DNA of 64,000 nt from Chromatium weissei (GCF_016583765.1 NZ_NRRR01000001.1:856945-920944); one strand, 5' to 3'. Shown: positions 46,006 to 56,565, numbered from the stretch's first letter. Numbers and translations: made by a program. Notes: generated from the sequence alone by a model not told the origin.

Positions 46006-46770
46006 TTATTTCATATTCCGTGTGTGCACCCAGAGCACTGCTCCGGTTTCAACGGGTTTCATTTCACCAGCCGAATTTTTTAATGGTGTATCGCCATTCA
46101 ATAATGCCGCAAAACCCCACCAGCCCGCACGCGGCATGGCGTAATTAAATACGCCATTGACATCCGTTTTCACAATTTGCGTGACGAATGGCGAAGCTGG
46201 TGGTGTAACGGAGCCATCATTACGCCATTCAATTTCCACTTTCGCACCAGAGACTGGTTGCCCATTGCGTTTAACAATGCCAGTGAATAAATTGCCTGTC
46301 CACAATCCGTAAGGTCGCGTTAATGGAATGATTTCAACAGGTAAGCCAATTTCAGTATCCCAACCTGTTTCCGCGCCAAATGCAGAAACAATGACCTTGG
46401 TGTAATGAATAATCATTAAACCTTCAGCCGGTTCCCAATAGGGCGCGGGCTCAACAAAGAAGAGATAATCGCCGGGTTGTTTGATGCGATAACTGGCATG
46501 AAAGGTTTGATGATCGGCAATAAGATTCGCAGTTAAACTGGGCAATAAATTCTCGCGTCCATCGGGGCTAATCACTCCGAATTGCACGGGTTGCGCCATT
46601 GTCATCACTGGGCCGCGTTCCATTGGATGTGTGAATTGCAATTGTAATTCAATTGGATTGTCGCCAGCGTCATCGACAATTTCCGTACTCGGAATGAGTT
46701 CCTGAAAATGTGCAGCAGCAGTTGTCGTCAATGCGAGCGTAATTACAAACAAAAATACAGCGCGAATCAT
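46006..46770 (-). CDS. nikK: NikK-like periplasmic nickel transport protein (DUF4198)
   Basis: 254 residues, signal peptide (1-20), HFQEL just after cleavage, and a DUF4198 domain: [67 protein letters not shown]. NikK proteins occur only with nikMLQO-type ECF transporters and are thought to take part in nickel binding. First of the nikKMLQO genes, 56 bp after dgkA. Confidence 0.8.
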   Translation of the reverse strand: MIRAVFLFVITLALTTTAAAHFQELIPSTEIVDDAGDNPIELQLQFTHPMERGPVMTMAQPVQFGVISPDGRENLLPSLTANLIADHQTFHASYRIKQPGDYLFFVEPAPYWEPAEGLMIIHYTKVIVSAFGAETGWDTEIGLPVEIIPLTRPYGLWTGNLFTGIVKRNGQPVSGAKVEIEWRNDGSVTPPASPFVTQIVKTDVNGVFNYAMPRAGWWGFAALLNGDTPLKNSAGEMKPVETGAVLWVHTRNMK

Positions 46771-46825
46771 GTTAACTATTCCTGCGTTGATTTTTTGAAC
46801 GAATGCAAGTGTGTTGCTTCAGTTG

Positions 46826-47197
46826 TTATAGCCATTTCGGAATGAGAATTAGCGCCCAATTGACCAAGCAAAACGCAATGCTTGAAAATACTGCCGCTGA
46901 TGCGATGTCTTTAGCGCGACCAGATAATTCATGTCGCTCTAAACCCACGCGATCAACATTTGCTTCGATTGCTGAATTGAGTAATTCAACGATGGGAATA
47001 ATCAATAGGCTGCCGATTAGCAATGCGCGTTCAATTGGTGTTTCGCCGAGCCACAACCCCAGCGGAATGAATAGCACGAGCAGAAAAATCTCTTGCCGAA
47101 ATGCTTCTTCATGTGCAAAACAGGCTTTTAATCCATTTATTGAATAACCAAAGGCGAAAATTACCCGTCGCCAGCCTTTGACGTTTTGATTAGCCAT
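46826..47197 (-). CDS. dgkA: Diacylglycerol kinase
   Basis: 123 residues from ATG 47197. Three membrane helices, EEAFRQE, and the active-site motif [15 protein letters not shown] with [13 protein letters not shown]. It recycles diacylglycerol to phosphatidic acid in the inner membrane. Its start overlaps the gcvPB stop by 8 bp. Confidence 0.93.
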   Translation of the reverse strand: MANQNVKGWRRVIFAFGYSINGLKACFAHEEAFRQEIFLLVLFIPLGLWLGETPIERALLIGSLLIIPIVELLNSAIEANVDRVGLERHELSGRAKDIASAAVFSSIAFCLVNWALILIPKWL

Positions 47198-48659
47198 GCG
47201 TGTTTTCACTCGCATTCGGTTTCCATGCTAAATCCAATTGCCGCGCTGCACGCACGTCATCCAGACGACGCAATGATAAACTGTGCGGAGCGGTTTTAAG
47301 ATGTTGTGGATTGTCATAGGCTTCGCGGCGAATGGCAGTGAATGCGGCAATTAAACCATCCAATTCTTCTTTGGTTTCAGTTTCAGTCGGTTCAATCAAT
47401 AAACATTCGGGTACGAGCAATGGAAAATAAGTGGTCGGTGCGTGATAGCCGTGATCGAGCAGACGTTTTGCAATATCCATTGCATTGACACCGAGTTCTT
47501 TTGCTTCTCGTTTTAATGTGATGATGAATTCGTGGCTGGCGCGGCGTTGCGGATAAGCGGCTTCAAAACCAATGGCTTGCAGTCGTGTGAATAAATAATT
47601 GGCGTTGAGTGTGGCGAATTCGGCGACGCGTCCCATGCCTGCGCGTCCGAGCAGGCGTGCATAAACGTAAGCGCGAAGCAGAATGCCGATGTTGCCGCCG
47701 AATGCGGTCAGGCGGCCGATGCTGTGCGGGCGGTCGCGCTCGGTTAGCCAGCGGTAATTGCTGCCGTCAAAGTCGACCAGCGGCACGGGTAAATAGGGTT
47801 CTAAACGCGGTGACACGCCAACTGGACCTGCGCCGGGGCCGCCGCCGCCGTGCGGAGTGGAAAAGGTTTTGTGCAAATTCATGTGAATCACGTCGAAGCC
47901 CATGTCGCCGGGGCGCACCTTGCCCAAAATGGCGTTGAGATTCGCGCCGTCGTAATACAGCAATCCGCCCGCAGTGTGCACGATGCGGGCAATCGCTTGA
48001 ATGTTGCGATCAAATACGCCAACTGTGCTGGGATTGGTCAACATAATCCCAGCCGTTTGCGAGCCGACCGCCGCAGCCAGCGCCGTCAAATCCACGTCGC
48101 CATTTGCACCGGTTGGAATCTCACGGACGGTAAAGCCGCACATCACTGCCGACGCGGGATTTGTGCCGTGCGCTGCGTCGGGAACCAGCATTTCTGTTCG
48201 TGCGACATCGCCTCGCGCTTGATGGTAGGCGCGAATCATGGCAACACCAGCAAACTCGCCCTGCGCTCCGGCGGATGGAGCCAGTGACACCGCAGTCATG
48301 CCGGTGATTTCCTTCAAAAGGTTTTGTAATTCAAAGAGACAGGCCAGCACACCCTGACCGTGACTGTCTGGCGTGAGCGGATGCCGACTGAGAAACCCCG
48401 GCAACATCGCCAGCGTGTGACAGGCGCGAGGGTTGTATTTCATCGTGCATGAACCGAGCGGATAACACTGCGTATCAACGGAAAAGTTCTTTTGTGACAA
48501 GCGCGTATAGTGACGCACCACCTGCATCTCCGACACTTCCGGCAGTTGCGGACGCGACCGACGACGCAGCGGCGCAGCAATCGCGGTGAGATCGAATGAA
48601 TGAAACGGTGCTTGCGTTGGCGCTCGGCGACCAGAACGGGATTGGTCGTAAATCAGCAT
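47190..48659 (-). CDS. gcvPB: Glycine dehydrogenase (decarboxylating) subunit 2, GcvPB
   Basis: 489 residues, the PLP-bearing half of the two-subunit P protein of the glycine cleavage system. PLP lysine in [21 protein letters not shown] near 265; SCTMKYNPR and GAQGEFAG near the N terminus. The partner gcvPA and the T and H protein genes are not in the window, although gcvPA usually lies directly upstream. Here upstream is a divergent cupin gene. It leads the long reverse-strand run into dgkA and nikKMLQO. Confidence 0.93.
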   Translation of the reverse strand: MLIYDQSRSGRRAPTQAPFHSFDLTAIAAPLRRRSRPQLPEVSEMQVVRHYTRLSQKNFSVDTQCYPLGSCTMKYNPRACHTLAMLPGFLSRHPLTPDSHGQGVLACLFELQNLLKEITGMTAVSLAPSAGAQGEFAGVAMIRAYHQARGDVARTEMLVPDAAHGTNPASAVMCGFTVREIPTGANGDVDLTALAAAVGSQTAGIMLTNPSTVGVFDRNIQAIARIVHTAGGLLYYDGANLNAILGKVRPGDMGFDVIHMNLHKTFSTPHGGGGPGAGPVGVSPRLEPYLPVPLVDFDGSNYRWLTERDRPHSIGRLTAFGGNIGILLRAYVYARLLGRAGMGRVAEFATLNANYLFTRLQAIGFEAAYPQRRASHEFIITLKREAKELGVNAMDIAKRLLDHGYHAPTTYFPLLVPECLLIEPTETETKEELDGLIAAFTAIRREAYDNPQHLKTAPHSLSLRRLDDVRAARQLDLAWKPNASENTHG

Positions 48660-48728
48660 AGCGGTATCCTAAAAAGAAGGGTTAAATCGTGCCGGATGAA
48701 GTGGATTTTACGGCGATTTGCCAAACGA

Positions 48729-49106
48729 ATGTTAACGAATAGCGATGCGGTGGTTAACGTGCAATTTGAACCAATCAATTTCTCTGGAAATCTATTTACA
48801 AACACACCGGTTTTATTGCATGGCGAAGCATTTGAACAATTGCTTTGCTGCCGTCAACTCCGCATTGAACGCATTATTAGTAGCGCCCATTCCGATCAAC
48901 AGCTTTACGATCAAACGCAGGATGAATGGGTTTGTTTATTACAGGGAACAGCGCAACTGTGGATTGCCGGCATTACACTTAATTTAATTGCTGGAGACTA
49001 CTATTTTATTCCAGCACACACTCCGCATCGTGTTCTAAATACAGCATCTGAACCGCAATGTATTTGGCTGGCAATTCATCTTGAAAACAACCTCGCGTGC
49101 AACTGA
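48729..49106 (+). CDS. Small cupin-fold protein
   Basis: 125 residues from ATG 48729; the open frame begins earlier at 48600 inside gcvPB. One cupin barrel: QDEWVCLLQGTAQLWI, LNLIAGDYYFIPAHTPHRVLNTA. The usual His/Glu metal set is partly present (Glu in DEW, His in AHTPHR) but the first motif lacks the HxH pair. No enzyme activity can be named. Divergent from gcvPB and 43 bp before the GGDEF gene. Confidence 0.78.
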   Translation: MLTNSDAVVNVQFEPINFSGNLFTNTPVLLHGEAFEQLLCCRQLRIERIISSAHSDQQLYDQTQDEWVCLLQGTAQLWIAGITLNLIAGDYYFIPAHTPHRVLNTASEPQCIWLAIHLENNLACN

Positions 49107-49149
49107 TTATATTCCGTAACTGTATACTAAAAAGATAAGCAATAACAGC

Positions 49150-50781
49150 ATGACCACTCGCATCATTTTGTTTGTCGCCGTCAGTTTTTTAATTGCATTA
49201 ACGGAAGGGCTACTTGTTTGGAACAACTACCATTCCGAGCAGAAACTATTTCAAGATTTTTTAGAACAACGTGCGCACTATTTCGATAGTCTTTTCAAAA
49301 CCACCCTTGAAAACACTGCATTACAAATGCAACAAAGTGCCTCCTATATTGCTTCTATTTCCGAAGTGCAACAGGCATTTTATGCAGGTCGCAAAGCAGT
49401 TGAAGCAGAAGGCGGCGGCAAAGGCGGATTACAGGCACAGATGGCGCGTTGTCAGCTTCTTTCAATCGTATCAAAACCTTGGGAATCTTTAGAACGTCTT
49501 TATGATGCGCGTCAATTACACTTTCAATTTGGTCTTTCAGTAACCTCTTTTTTGCGCGTTCATACGCCAGATGAATTCGGTGATGATCTTGCAGATATTC
49601 GTTTTATGATTCAAGACGCATTACGTTCAGAAAAACCAAAAATGGGTTTTGAATGCGGGCGTACAACCTGCGGTATTCGCGGAGTTGTTCCCGTTACGAT
49701 AAATGACCTAAATCACTCAAACAATTCACAGCGTTCATTAAAAATCGGCGTTCTTGAAGCCGAAACATCCTATCACTCACTTTTGCAACGTGTTGAAAAA
49801 TCAAGTAATGCACATTTTGCCGTACTCTTAACATTAAATCATGCGCGTGAAACCATGTGGTCAAATCATTTTGCTGATTATTTAGCGCAAAATTCAGCTA
49901 TCGGTAATTATTTTGTCGAATCCAGTTTGCACAATGAAACCCGTTATCTATTAGATCAATCTTGCGCACAAGCAATTCTAAATAAACTCGGCATCGGCTG
50001 GTGTCGCATTGATCAACGTGACATCGCATTATCTGCATTTCCATTACGCGATTATCAAGGTCAAAATGATTCACGTCGTGCACCTGTCGGCGCAATTATG
50101 ACTTGGTATGATGTGACGAATGAACTCGCGCAGTTGCGTAAAAACTTTCATACCAACATTTTTTATGCGGTGGTGACGTTTAGTTTAATTGAGATCATGT
50201 TACTCATCACTTTTCGTATTGCCACGCAAAAGTTAAAACACATGCTAAACCAACAAACAGAGGTATTACACGAATTATCTTTGCACGACCAATTAACAAA
50301 TCTTTACAATCGACGCTATCTTGCAGAATGTTTAGAACAAGAAACGAATCGCGTTCAGTTTCGTCATCCCGCTAATTTAAGTCTTGCCCTCGTTGATTTA
50401 GATCATTTCAAAAACATTAACGAACGTTTTGGACATATTATTGGAGATCAAGTTCTAATTGAAACCGCACGTTTAATTAGCAATCATATTCGACCATCTG
50501 ACTGCATGTTTCGTTATAGTGGTGAAGAGTTTTTAATTCTTCTAAAGGACACACCTTTGAACACTGCGGTTAAACTGTGTGAAGATTTACGTCAGTTATT
50601 GGCTGTTAGCACAATTTCAACTTTATCCGCTGGCAGCATTACAGCAAGTTTCGGTGTTGTCGAACTCACAACCAGCGGAGCCGCATCCATCGATCAGTTG
50701 TTGAAATATGCCGATCAAGCACTTTATCAAGCTAAAATGAGAGGCTATAACCGTGTCGATTATATTTCTAATGTATTGTAA
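49150..50781 (+). CDS. Membrane-bound dCache-GGDEF diguanylate cyclase
   Basis: 543 residues: TM helix (about 3-22), periplasmic dCache_3-like sensor (about 30-325, with LHFQFGLSVTSFLRVHTPDEFGDDLADIRF), second TM helix (about 335-357), GGDEF domain (about 380-540). The catalytic motif is YSGEEFLIL, i.e. SGEEF for GGDEF, and the allosteric I-site RPSD lies five residues before it, so it can still be a feedback-inhibited c-di-GMP cyclase. A and T rich compared with neighbouring genes. Ligand unknown. Confidence 0.9.
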   Translation: MTTRIILFVAVSFLIALTEGLLVWNNYHSEQKLFQDFLEQRAHYFDSLFKTTLENTALQMQQSASYIASISEVQQAFYAGRKAVEAEGGGKGGLQAQMARCQLLSIVSKPWESLERLYDARQLHFQFGLSVTSFLRVHTPDEFGDDLADIRFMIQDALRSEKPKMGFECGRTTCGIRGVVPVTINDLNHSNNSQRSLKIGVLEAETSYHSLLQRVEKSSNAHFAVLLTLNHARETMWSNHFADYLAQNSAIGNYFVESSLHNETRYLLDQSCAQAILNKLGIGWCRIDQRDIALSAFPLRDYQGQNDSRRAPVGAIMTWYDVTNELAQLRKNFHTNIFYAVVTFSLIEIMLLITFRIATQKLKHMLNQQTEVLHELSLHDQLTNLYNRRYLAECLEQETNRVQFRHPANLSLALVDLDHFKNINERFGHIIGDQVLIETARLISNHIRPSDCMFRYSGEEFLILLKDTPLNTAVKLCEDLRQLLAVSTISTLSAGSITASFGVVELTTSGAASIDQLLKYADQALYQAKMRGYNRVDYISNVL

Positions 50782-50904
50782 TTATTGAATTAAATCGAAT
50801 TAGCTCGATAGAAAACAAAGTGTGATTCGATTCTGGTTGATTTATATCGTCTTGTCTCCATCTTTCAACAACACAACTTTTCTGAAAACCTGAAGGATAT
50901 TGCA

Positions 50905-51201
50905 ATGACAATTAATGTTCCGCTTGATAACGAAGGTTTTTTACTTAACCGCGATGATTGGAGTGAGCAAATTGCTGTTGAATTAGCACGTACTGATGAT
51001 TTTGAAATGACTGAACAAGTCATGGCGCTCATTCGTGAGGCACGCAACATGTATGATGAAGATGGTGTTGTGCCACCAATTCGCATCTTCGCAAAGAAAC
51101 AAAAGGTTTCAACTAAAGACCTTTATGATATTTTTAAGAAGGGTCCAATGAAATTGATTTGTAAATGGGGCGGCTTACCAAAGCCAACAGGTTGCGTCTA
51201 A
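50905..51201 (+). CDS. Short DsrC/TusE-family protein
   Basis: 98 residues ending in the DsrC C-terminal arm GLPKPTGCV. Both redox cysteines are present: Cys97 next to the end and Cys86 before it (CX10C), which favours DsrC-type over TusE-type, as TusE has only one. It is shorter than DsrC (about 105-112), because the GNSKYLYSLFPYGP zone is cut to STKDLYDIFKKGP, and the PEHW motif is missing (MTEQVMALIREARNMY). DsrC proteins pass sulfur from donors to dissimilatory sulfite reductase. No dsr genes are adjacent. GAAGGATAT precedes the ATG. Confidence 0.85.
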   Translation: MTINVPLDNEGFLLNRDDWSEQIAVELARTDDFEMTEQVMALIREARNMYDEDGVVPPIRIFAKKQKVSTKDLYDIFKKGPMKLICKWGGLPKPTGCV

Positions 51202-51220
51202 AACGCACGAATTGAATCAC

Positions 51221-51250
51221 AAAAAACGCCGATTTATCGGCGTTTTTTAT
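51221..51250. terminator. Terminator after dsrC-like gene
   Basis: AAAAAACGCCGAT pairs with ATCGGCGTTTTTT over TT; usable on both strands. Confidence 0.85.
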
Positions 51251-51308
51251 TGCTAACACGATGGCAATTGATGCGATATTACTACCATTTTTCAGAAACT
51301 GATGGTGA

Positions 51309-52925
51309 TTAACTGCAATCTTTTTTACGCTTTAATTTTCGATTAAATTGAATTAAAGACTGATAGAGTTCTCCGTGATTTCCATTCACATCGTAAAAGC
51401 CACCATGTTGAATGTGATCGAAAAGCCAAACATCACGTAAGCGCAATGCTGTTTCAGACTGCACTGCAATACGTAGGGTTAATTGATCATTTTGTGGAAC
51501 GGCAGTAATTTTAGCGCATTGCATTGCGTTTTTATTCACATCAAAATGCAATTGTGTCGGCGTATTCAAATCACCTGCAGTTATCATCACACTGCCTACG
51601 CTATTCGCACCAACGGTTATACACACTTGATCTACAAGCGAATCCGAGTGCGTTGGGAGCCGTCCTGCTGCGCTGGTAATCGTTTGCTCTAATATATCGC
51701 CTGTGACCAATTTTAATTCAGCATCTTTATTTGGTAGCCATTGCAGTGCTGTTGAATTGGTAGAGGTTAATTGCCAACCATCTAAACCTAAACTAAATGA
51801 CGGATTATACAGTGGACTTTCTCGATAATCGCGGGTTGTCCAATAGCCATAACCAATAACGTTCTGTTGTTTGAATGTGCAAGTTGTGGTATTCAGAAAT
51901 TCGTCAAGTGCATTTGGCGCAAGAATAGCGTTGTGTTCGTAACCGAGGGTGTTATCAATGACGTTGAATTGATCAATAAAAATCGCCCGCTGCCCAGAAA
52001 ATTCCTGTGTTTCACGCAATAAAGCCGTTAGCAATTCATTACTTCGAGTGGCACTCAATTGCTCGCCGATATTTTCCGCACCCCAAAATGGAGCCCAATA
52101 AATCGTGACGGGTGCGGTTCCTGTTTGTCGATACATGGCGCGATGCTCTAACCAATGGATTGGTTGATTTGCGCCAGTATTCATCGGGTCTTTATCAATT
52201 CGAATTTCATAGCTTAAATTGGGTAATAATTTCTGTGCAGGTTGATACAATTGCGTCATCACTAACCAATCCCAATACGCATGAAATAATGCAGCGTTAA
52301 TACCGTTTGATGTCGGAAAAGGCGCGTTTAATGGTGGGCGCATATTCGCGGGCAATAGGCTAATAAAATCATCAAATGTGATTTGCGCACCCGAATCAAT
52401 TTGATGTAGCCATTGATCTTCCCAACTCATAAACGTCAGTGTGATCTGTGGCAAATTTTTCAATCTTTGCGCTAATTGCTCGATAAAATTGAGAAAAGTT
52501 GCGCGAGTTTTTGCGTCATTAAGCAATTGATGAATGCGTTGCAATGGTGGTTCTGTATGAGGATTTAAATTCCAACCGTAGCCCACGCGCAAAATGACGC
52601 GCAAATTCGCTTGCGCAGCGGTATCGAGTAAAAACTGTAGCCGTGCAAATGCGTGTTCATTCCATTGACAGCAGGGCGTGATTACCGGCTGAAAATCACC
52701 CCAACTGACCAATAAAATTACCGTATTAAATCCATCTTCTCGCAGCCGCTGGAAATCTTGCAATACGTATTCGCGCCGAAATGCAGATAGAAAGTTTTTT
52801 GGCCAATGCTGACCAAAATAATGCGCTGCAATAATGGGTTCTGAAATCGGCTCGTGCAGTGCAGCGGAAAGTTTATTTACTGTGAATAACGCGCCGCAAA
52901 AGATAAGCAATAGGACTTTTTTCAT
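51309..52925 (-). CDS. Secreted glycosidase-like protein, unassigned family
   Basis: 538 residues from ATG 52925; a TTG four codons earlier is less likely. Signal peptide (1-21), then a TIM-barrel-like region: LREDGFNTVILLVSWGDFQP, NLRVILRVGYGWN, ITLTFMSWEDQWLHQ (Glu169 at the place of an acid/base Glu), VTIYWAPFWGAENIG, and AIFIDQFNVID where clan GH-A enzymes have the nucleophile Glu but here it is Asp318. A C-terminal beta-sandwich with carbohydrate-binding character spans about 370-520. It resembles exopolysaccharide-processing hydrolases only in outline; no substrate is named. Confidence 0.65.
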   Translation of the reverse strand: MKKVLLLIFCGALFTVNKLSAALHEPISEPIIAAHYFGQHWPKNFLSAFRREYVLQDFQRLREDGFNTVILLVSWGDFQPVITPCCQWNEHAFARLQFLLDTAAQANLRVILRVGYGWNLNPHTEPPLQRIHQLLNDAKTRATFLNFIEQLAQRLKNLPQITLTFMSWEDQWLHQIDSGAQITFDDFISLLPANMRPPLNAPFPTSNGINAALFHAYWDWLVMTQLYQPAQKLLPNLSYEIRIDKDPMNTGANQPIHWLEHRAMYRQTGTAPVTIYWAPFWGAENIGEQLSATRSNELLTALLRETQEFSGQRAIFIDQFNVIDNTLGYEHNAILAPNALDEFLNTTTCTFKQQNVIGYGYWTTRDYRESPLYNPSFSLGLDGWQLTSTNSTALQWLPNKDAELKLVTGDILEQTITSAAGRLPTHSDSLVDQVCITVGANSVGSVMITAGDLNTPTQLHFDVNKNAMQCAKITAVPQNDQLTLRIAVQSETALRLRDVWLFDHIQHGGFYDVNGNHGELYQSLIQFNRKLKRKKDCS

Positions 52926-53250
52926 TTGCTTTTCCAATTAAATGACAGAAGAAGTTGTGCGGTTGAAAAATAGTTTTTAGTGGTCATCGGTTAGAGAAAA
53001 AAATGGTGGTGACTGAAAACTGATCGCTGAAAACCCAAATTCGCCCAGCACCAAAGTTGTGCTTTGTCGCTGTATTTTAGTGCGTATAGCGATGTGGCTA
53101 ATTTTTGCTTAACGCCTTTATTCAAAACGATTCAGCGATGCACTTACCGCTTTTTACACGAGGCGTAACGTTGTATAGTTTCAAACACAAGGCGAATTCC
53201 TTGTGCAATCGCAACTGCATTTTTTAATCTAAAAACAGGTTTATCACATC
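52926..53250. other. Intergenic region between divergent glycosidase-like gene and mop-modABC
   Basis: No gene is supported. TATAGT (53174-53179) with TTTACA (53153-53158) at 15 bp could be the mod promoter. CACTGAAAACTGA-like words near 53020-53035 look like decayed members of the 7-bp repeat family. A convincing ModE palindrome was not found. Confidence 0.4.
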
Positions 53251-53673
53251 ATGCTTACTAGCGCCCGTAACCAATTCCTCGGTACCGTCACTGCAATCGA
53301 CCGAGGCGCAGTTAATTCCGAAATTAGTCTGAATGTGGGCGGAATCGAACTGACTGCCGTCATCACCAATCACAGTGTCGAATCGCTCGAACTCGCGCCC
53401 GGCAGCGCCGCTTACGCGCTCATCAAAGCGCCGTCGGTCATCGTGCTCACCGATGCGACCATCAAAACTAGCGCCCGCAACCAGATTTGGGGCACGGTCT
53501 CGCGCTGCGAACTCGGCGCAGTGAACGCCATCGTGAGCATTACTGCCGACAACGGGCCCGAATTCACCGCGTCGATCACGTTGGAAAGTCTGCATGAATT
53601 GAAACTCGCGCCCGGCGTTCGTGCCTGCGCGTTGATTAAAGCGTCGCAGATTATTTTGGCGACCAAATCCTGA
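53251..53673 (+). CDS. Two-domain molybdopterin/molybdate-binding protein (dimop)
   Basis: 140 residues made of two Mop (TOBE-like) domains, each starting with SARNQFLGTV or SARNQIWGTV (residues 4 and 74), with internal repeat similarity. Such proteins bind and store molybdate as oligomers in the cytoplasm. 21 bp before modA, so it belongs to the mod operon. A ModG-like role fits better than a regulator, as there is no helix-turn-helix. Confidence 0.9.
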   Translation: MLTSARNQFLGTVTAIDRGAVNSEISLNVGGIELTAVITNHSVESLELAPGSAAYALIKAPSVIVLTDATIKTSARNQIWGTVSRCELGAVNAIVSITADNGPEFTASITLESLHELKLAPGVRACALIKASQIILATKS

Positions 53674-54447
<774 letters not shown>

Positions 54448-54452
54448 CGTCG

Positions 54453-55133
54453 ATGTTGCTCAGTGCGGATGATCTGCAAGCAATCTGGCTGACTTTGCGG
54501 TTAGCCGGAATCGTGACGGCGATTCTGTTGGTCATCGGAACGCCGGTGGCGTGGTGGCTGGCACAAACGCGATCACGTTGGAAAGGGCCGATCAGTGCCG
54601 TCGTCGCGCTGCCACTGGTGTTACCGCCGTCAGTGCTGGGATTTTATCTGTTGCTGGCGCTCGGCCCGAGCGGTTGGATTGGGCAACTGACGCAATCGCT
54701 CGGCATCGGATTACTGCCCTTTACCTTCTGGGGTTTGGTCGTCGCCTCCGTGTTTTATTCCTTTCCGTTCATGGTGCAGCCCGTGCAAAACGCCTTTGAA
54801 GCACTCGGTGAACGTCCACTGGAAGTTGCGGCCACGCTGCGCGCATCGCCACTCGACACCTTTTTCACCGTTGCATTGCCGCTGGCGTTGCCGGGATTTT
54901 TAACTGCTGGAATTCTCACCTTTGCGCACACCGTCGGCGAGTTCGGCGTGGTGCTGATGATTGGCGGCAACATTCCCGAAATCACTCGCGTCGTGTCGGT
55001 GCAAATCTACGATCACGTCGAAGCGATGGAATATGCCGACGCGCATCGACTCGCAGCGGTGATGTTGATTTTTTCCTTTCTGGTGCTGCTGGCGCTGTAT
55101 GTCTGGCAACATCGCGGACAGCGGCGGACTTAA
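54453..55133 (+). CDS. modB: Molybdate ABC transporter permease ModB
   Basis: 226 residues with five to six membrane helices, the TPVAWWLAQ N-terminal segment and the EAA loop AAATLRASPLDTFFTVALPLALPG near residue 130. 6 bp after modA and 6 bp before modC. Confidence 0.94.
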   Translation: MLLSADDLQAIWLTLRLAGIVTAILLVIGTPVAWWLAQTRSRWKGPISAVVALPLVLPPSVLGFYLLLALGPSGWIGQLTQSLGIGLLPFTFWGLVVASVFYSFPFMVQPVQNAFEALGERPLEVAATLRASPLDTFFTVALPLALPGFLTAGILTFAHTVGEFGVVLMIGGNIPEITRVVSVQIYDHVEAMEYADAHRLAAVMLIFSFLVLLALYVWQHRGQRRT

Positions 55134-55139
55134 AACGCA

Positions 55140-56210
55140 ATGGACACGCTCAGTGCACGCTTTCAACTCAACTGGCCGAGCTTTCAGCTCAAGGTCGATT
55201 TGCAACTGCCCGGACGCGGAGTCACCGCGCTGTTCGGTCATTCCGGCTCCGGCAAAACCACGCTGCTGCGCTGCATCGCCGGATTAGAGCGGGCGCAGCG
55301 CGGTTTTGTGTCATTCAAAGGCGAGATTTGGCAGGACGCGAAAATCTGGCTGCCGACGTATCGCCGTCCACTCGGCTACGTTTTTCAAGAAGCCAGTTTA
55401 TTTCCACATCTCAGCGTGTTGGGCAATCTGCGTTATGGAATGAATCGCATCGCGGTGGCGGAGCGCCGCAGCTTGGATCAGGCCATTGAACTGCTCGGAA
55501 TCGAACATTTGCTGGAGCGCAAACCGGCGCGACTGTCGGGCGGCGAGCGCCAGCGCGTCGGAATTGCGCGGGCGCTGGCGGTGAGTCCGCGCATTTTGCT
55601 GATGGATGAACCGCTGGCGGCGCTCGATCTCAAACGCAAACAGGAAATTCTGCCGTATCTGGAGCGGCTGCACGATACGCTAGAAATTCCAGTGCTTTAC
55701 GTCAGTCACGCACCGGATGAAGTGGCGCGACTGGCAGATCATTTGGTGGTGATGGAGGGCGGGCGCGTGCTGGCGAGCGGCGCATTGACGGAAACGCTGG
55801 CGCGGTTGGATTTGCCAATTCGCCTCGGTGAAGACGCGGGCGTGGTGCTCGATGCGACCATCGTCGAACGCGATACGCAGTGGCAATTGGCGCGGGCGGA
55901 ATTTGCGGGCGGCAGTCTGTGGAGCCGCGATCACGGTTTGGCGATTGGGCGACGGGTGCGAATGCGGGTGCTGGCGCGGGATGTCAGTTTGTCTACCGAG
56001 CATCAAGAAAACACGAGCATTCTCAATTTGTTATCTGGTGTGGTGGATGCTGTTGCTGATGACGATCACGCGGGGCTGGCGCTGGTGCGGGTGCAAATTG
56101 GCGCATCGGTATTGATTGCGCGTGTCACCAAACGCTCTGCTGCGGCGCTCGGCATCGCGGCGGGACGGCAAATTTGGGTGCAGGTGAAATCGGTGGCGGT
56201 GATGGAATAG
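55140..56210 (+). CDS. modC: Molybdate ABC transporter ATPase ModC
   Basis: 356 residues. Walker A GHSGSGKTTLLRCIAGL, signature RLSGGERQRVGIARALA, Walker B ILLMDEPLAALD, then a C-terminal TOBE/Mop domain (about 290-352). The LRGxxQRL-like RPLGYVFQEASLFPHLSV is the ModC Q-loop. Completes dimop-modA-modB-modC. Confidence 0.95.
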   Translation: MDTLSARFQLNWPSFQLKVDLQLPGRGVTALFGHSGSGKTTLLRCIAGLERAQRGFVSFKGEIWQDAKIWLPTYRRPLGYVFQEASLFPHLSVLGNLRYGMNRIAVAERRSLDQAIELLGIEHLLERKPARLSGGERQRVGIARALAVSPRILLMDEPLAALDLKRKQEILPYLERLHDTLEIPVLYVSHAPDEVARLADHLVVMEGGRVLASGALTETLARLDLPIRLGEDAGVVLDATIVERDTQWQLARAEFAGGSLWSRDHGLAIGRRVRMRVLARDVSLSTEHQENTSILNLLSGVVDAVADDDHAGLALVRVQIGASVLIARVTKRSAAALGIAAGRQIWVQVKSVAVME

Positions 56211-56290
56211 TGAATCGCTGCATTTAAGATTCTTACCGACCTAAAAACGATTGATTTGTTATTCCGCCATTTATACTTGTCGTACTGAAA

Positions 56291-56315
56291 TGATGACCTT
56301 ACAGTAAGGACATCA
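56291..56315. promoter_or_regulatory. 25-bp palindromic operator before the MazEF-like genes
   Basis: TGATGACCTTAC and GTAAGGACATCA are inverted with one mismatch around a single A. TTGATT (56251) and TATACT (56272-56277) just upstream look like a weak promoter. Its position 22 bp before the antitoxin start suggests autoregulation, which AbrB-type antitoxins do. Inference only. Confidence 0.6.
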
Positions 56316-56337
56316 TGCTCAACGCTGGATAATTGTC

Positions 56338-56565
56338 ATGCTGACCATCGGTAAAATTACCGCCAAAGGACAAACCACCATTCCACAGGAAATTCGAGCA
56401 CTGCTCAACGTCAAGCCCGGTGATCGGATTGTGTGGGAAACAAATAATGGTTTTGTGCAGGTACGCCGCGCTGAACCTTTAGATTTAGATTATCTTCGGG
56501 CTTTGGAAGGCACTTTAAGCGAATGGGCAAGTGCAGCAGATGAGGTCGCTTATCGTGATCTATAA
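56338..56565 (+). CDS. AbrB/MazE-family antitoxin
   Basis: 75 residues. The SpoVT-AbrB swapped-hairpin motif GKITAKGQTTIPQEIRALLNVKPGDRIVWE fills residues 5-34, then a flexible acidic toxin-binding tail. Overlaps the toxin gene by 11 bp. The two would form a type II toxin-antitoxin pair. Confidence 0.87.
   Translation: MLTIGKITAKGQTTIPQEIRALLNVKPGDRIVWETNNGFVQVRRAEPLDLDYLRALEGTLSEWASAADEVAYRDL

Noticed and set aside
52926..53250. Possible ModE operator before the mod operon (GTATAGCGATG and GTTGTATAG words)
   Set aside because: The half sites are about 80 bp apart and do not form the expected palindrome; no modE gene is visible.
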